Shown here: piece by piece, positions 13,396-14,128 of the stretch
How the letters are laid out: every line of letters begins with the position of its first letter
Position numbering within the stretch: the first letter of the stretch is position 1
Assembly: GCA_016190025.1 (NCBI GenBank)
Contig: JACPRG010000079.1
Span: 1 to 14,128 of the forward strand
Direction: 5' to 3'
Source of the DNA: Candidatus Tectimicrobiota bacterium
Lineage (GTDB): Bacteria > UBA8248 > JACPRG01
DNA length: 14,128 nt
The notes under the pieces: model-generated
Database searches by the model: none
The model's input: only the letters and a program-made list of their open reading frames with translations
What the model was told of the DNA's origin: nothing
Program-made: the position numbers and the translations under genes

Positions 13396-14128
13396 ATGAA
13401 ACGATGTGGCCTCGCGGTTCTGGTTCTTCTCTTGATTGGCGGCTCGGCCTGGATCGGCTTTTGGGGAGGGCGCGCCGCGCTCGCCCAAGGGAAGGCCGCA
13501 ACTGACGAAATCAAGAGACTCATGGAACGCGCGGAGAAGGGCGACAAGGATGCCCAGTTCACCCTCGGCGTGATGTACGCGAAAGGCCGGGGCGTTCCGC
13601 GGGACTACGCCGAGGCCGTGAAGTGGTTCAGGAAGGCCGCCGACCAGGGGTACGCCGAAGCCCAGTTTACCCTCGGCGAGATGTACGACTTAAGCCGGGG
13701 CGTTCCGCAGGACTACGCCGAGGCCATGAAGTGGTACAAGAAGGCCGCCGGCCAGGGGTACGCCAAAGCCCAGTACAACCTCGGCGTGATGTACCACGAT
13801 GGCCAGGGCGTGCCGCGGGACTACGCCGAGGCCGTGAAGTGGTTCAGGAAAGCCGCCGACCAGGATCTCGCCGAAGCCCAGTACAACCTCGGCGTGGTGT
13901 ATGCCAATGGCCGCGCCGTTCCGCAGGACTACGCCGAGGCCGTGAAGTGGTACAAGAAGGCCGCCGATCAGGGGTACGCCAGTGCCCAGTACAACCTCGG
14001 CTTGATGTACGCGAAAGGCCAGGACGTGCCGCAGGACTACGCCGAGGCCGTGAAGTGGCTCAGGAAGGCCGCTGGCCAGGGGTACGCCAGTGCCCAGTAC
14101 AACCTCGGCGTGATGTACTACATAGGCC
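13396..14128 (+). CDS. Secreted Sel1-repeat (SLR) protein, partial at window edge
   Basis: The frame is open from the ATG at 13396 to the window end, giving 244 residues with no stop. Residues 1-30 are a Sec signal peptide (MKRCGLAVLVLLLIGGSAWIG..., cleavage near ALA-Q). From residue 53 there are five complete 36-residue Sel1 repeats and the start of a sixth, with consensus AQYNLGVMYAKGQGVPQDYAEAVKW(F/Y)(R/K)KAA-x-QGYA. Sel1 repeats form alpha-alpha solenoids that mediate protein contacts, so this is likely a periplasmic or secreted scaffold. GAGGAG stands 7 nt before the start. The repeats are very similar at DNA level, suggesting recent tandem expansion. The true C-terminus and repeat number lie outside the window. 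Confidence 0.93.
   Translation, partial: MKRCGLAVLVLLLIGGSAWIGFWGGRAALAQGKAATDEIKRLMERAEKGDKDAQFTLGVMYAKGRGVPRDYAEAVKWFRKAADQGYAEAQFTLGEMYDLSRGVPQDYAEAMKWYKKAAGQGYAKAQYNLGVMYHDGQGVPRDYAEAVKWFRKAADQDLAEAQYNLGVVYANGRAVPQDYAEAVKWYKKAADQGYASAQYNLGLMYAKGQDVPQDYAEAVKWLRKAAGQGYASAQYNLGVMYYIG
13552..14128 (+). repeat. 108-bp tandem repeats encoding Sel1 units
   Basis: Units of exactly 108 nt begin at 13552, 13660, 13768, 13876 and 13984, and a partial one at 14092. Core stretches such as GACTACGCCGAGGCC occur in every complete unit with the same codons. All length is kept in frame. Confidence 0.85.

Overview
The window is G+C-rich (about two thirds by eye) and densely coded, with Shine-Dalgarno-type starts, ATG and GTG starts, Sec signal peptides and several housekeeping genes. 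This fits an uncultured Gram-negative bacterium. The gene mix (a branched-chain-amino-acid-type binding protein beside a cyclase and an amidohydrolase) and the dispersed palindromic repeats recall Tectomicrobia, Rokubacteria or Desulfobacterota-like lineages. That placement is an inference from gene content and is weak.

Layout. Positions 108-2064 (minus strand): a small TPR-like protein, a SirB1-family transglutaminase-like protein, and a DUF3592-like membrane protein that overlaps the SirB1 start by ATGA. The gap between the small gene and sirB1 (423-709) holds an 18-bp palindrome and a structured element (621-670) that can fold as a three-way junction, flanked by 18-bp direct repeats. Positions 2422-3171 (plus): YebC/PmpR-type regulator, divergent from the DUF3592/SirB1 pair. 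Positions 3223-9272 (minus): five same-strand genes. In transcription order they are a LVIVD beta-propeller protein, an MBL-fold hydrolase, a secreted BCAA-type substrate-binding protein, a kynurenine-formamidase-like cyclase and a dihydropyrimidinase/hydantoinase-like amidohydrolase. The cyclase carries a single-base frameshift near its C-terminus at about 4980-4983. Positions 9373-10517 (minus): purE and a Sua5/YrdC-type gene overlapping as TGATG. Positions 10726-13063 (plus): rarA/mgsA, divergent from purE, then a DsbA-fold protein without a CxxC. Positions 13064-13395: an intergenic region with two palindromic dispersed-type repeats, a good promoter candidate and palindromes in the leader of a secreted Sel1-repeat protein, which runs off the right edge.

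How the genes may work together. The most coherent accessory unit is 3223-9272. An exported binding protein would capture a small amide- or acid-type solute, and three putative metallohydrolases (cyclase family, amidohydrolase, MBL) would process it. The LVIVD propeller has a histidine recurring at the entry to five blades, so it may be a metalloprotein of the same pathway. No transporter permease or ATPase is present in the window, so the substrate and uptake route are unknown. The rest is core physiology: purine synthesis, tRNA t6A formation, replication-fork maintenance and translation or transcription control. No rRNA, tRNA, CRISPR array, transposase or phage gene was recognised.
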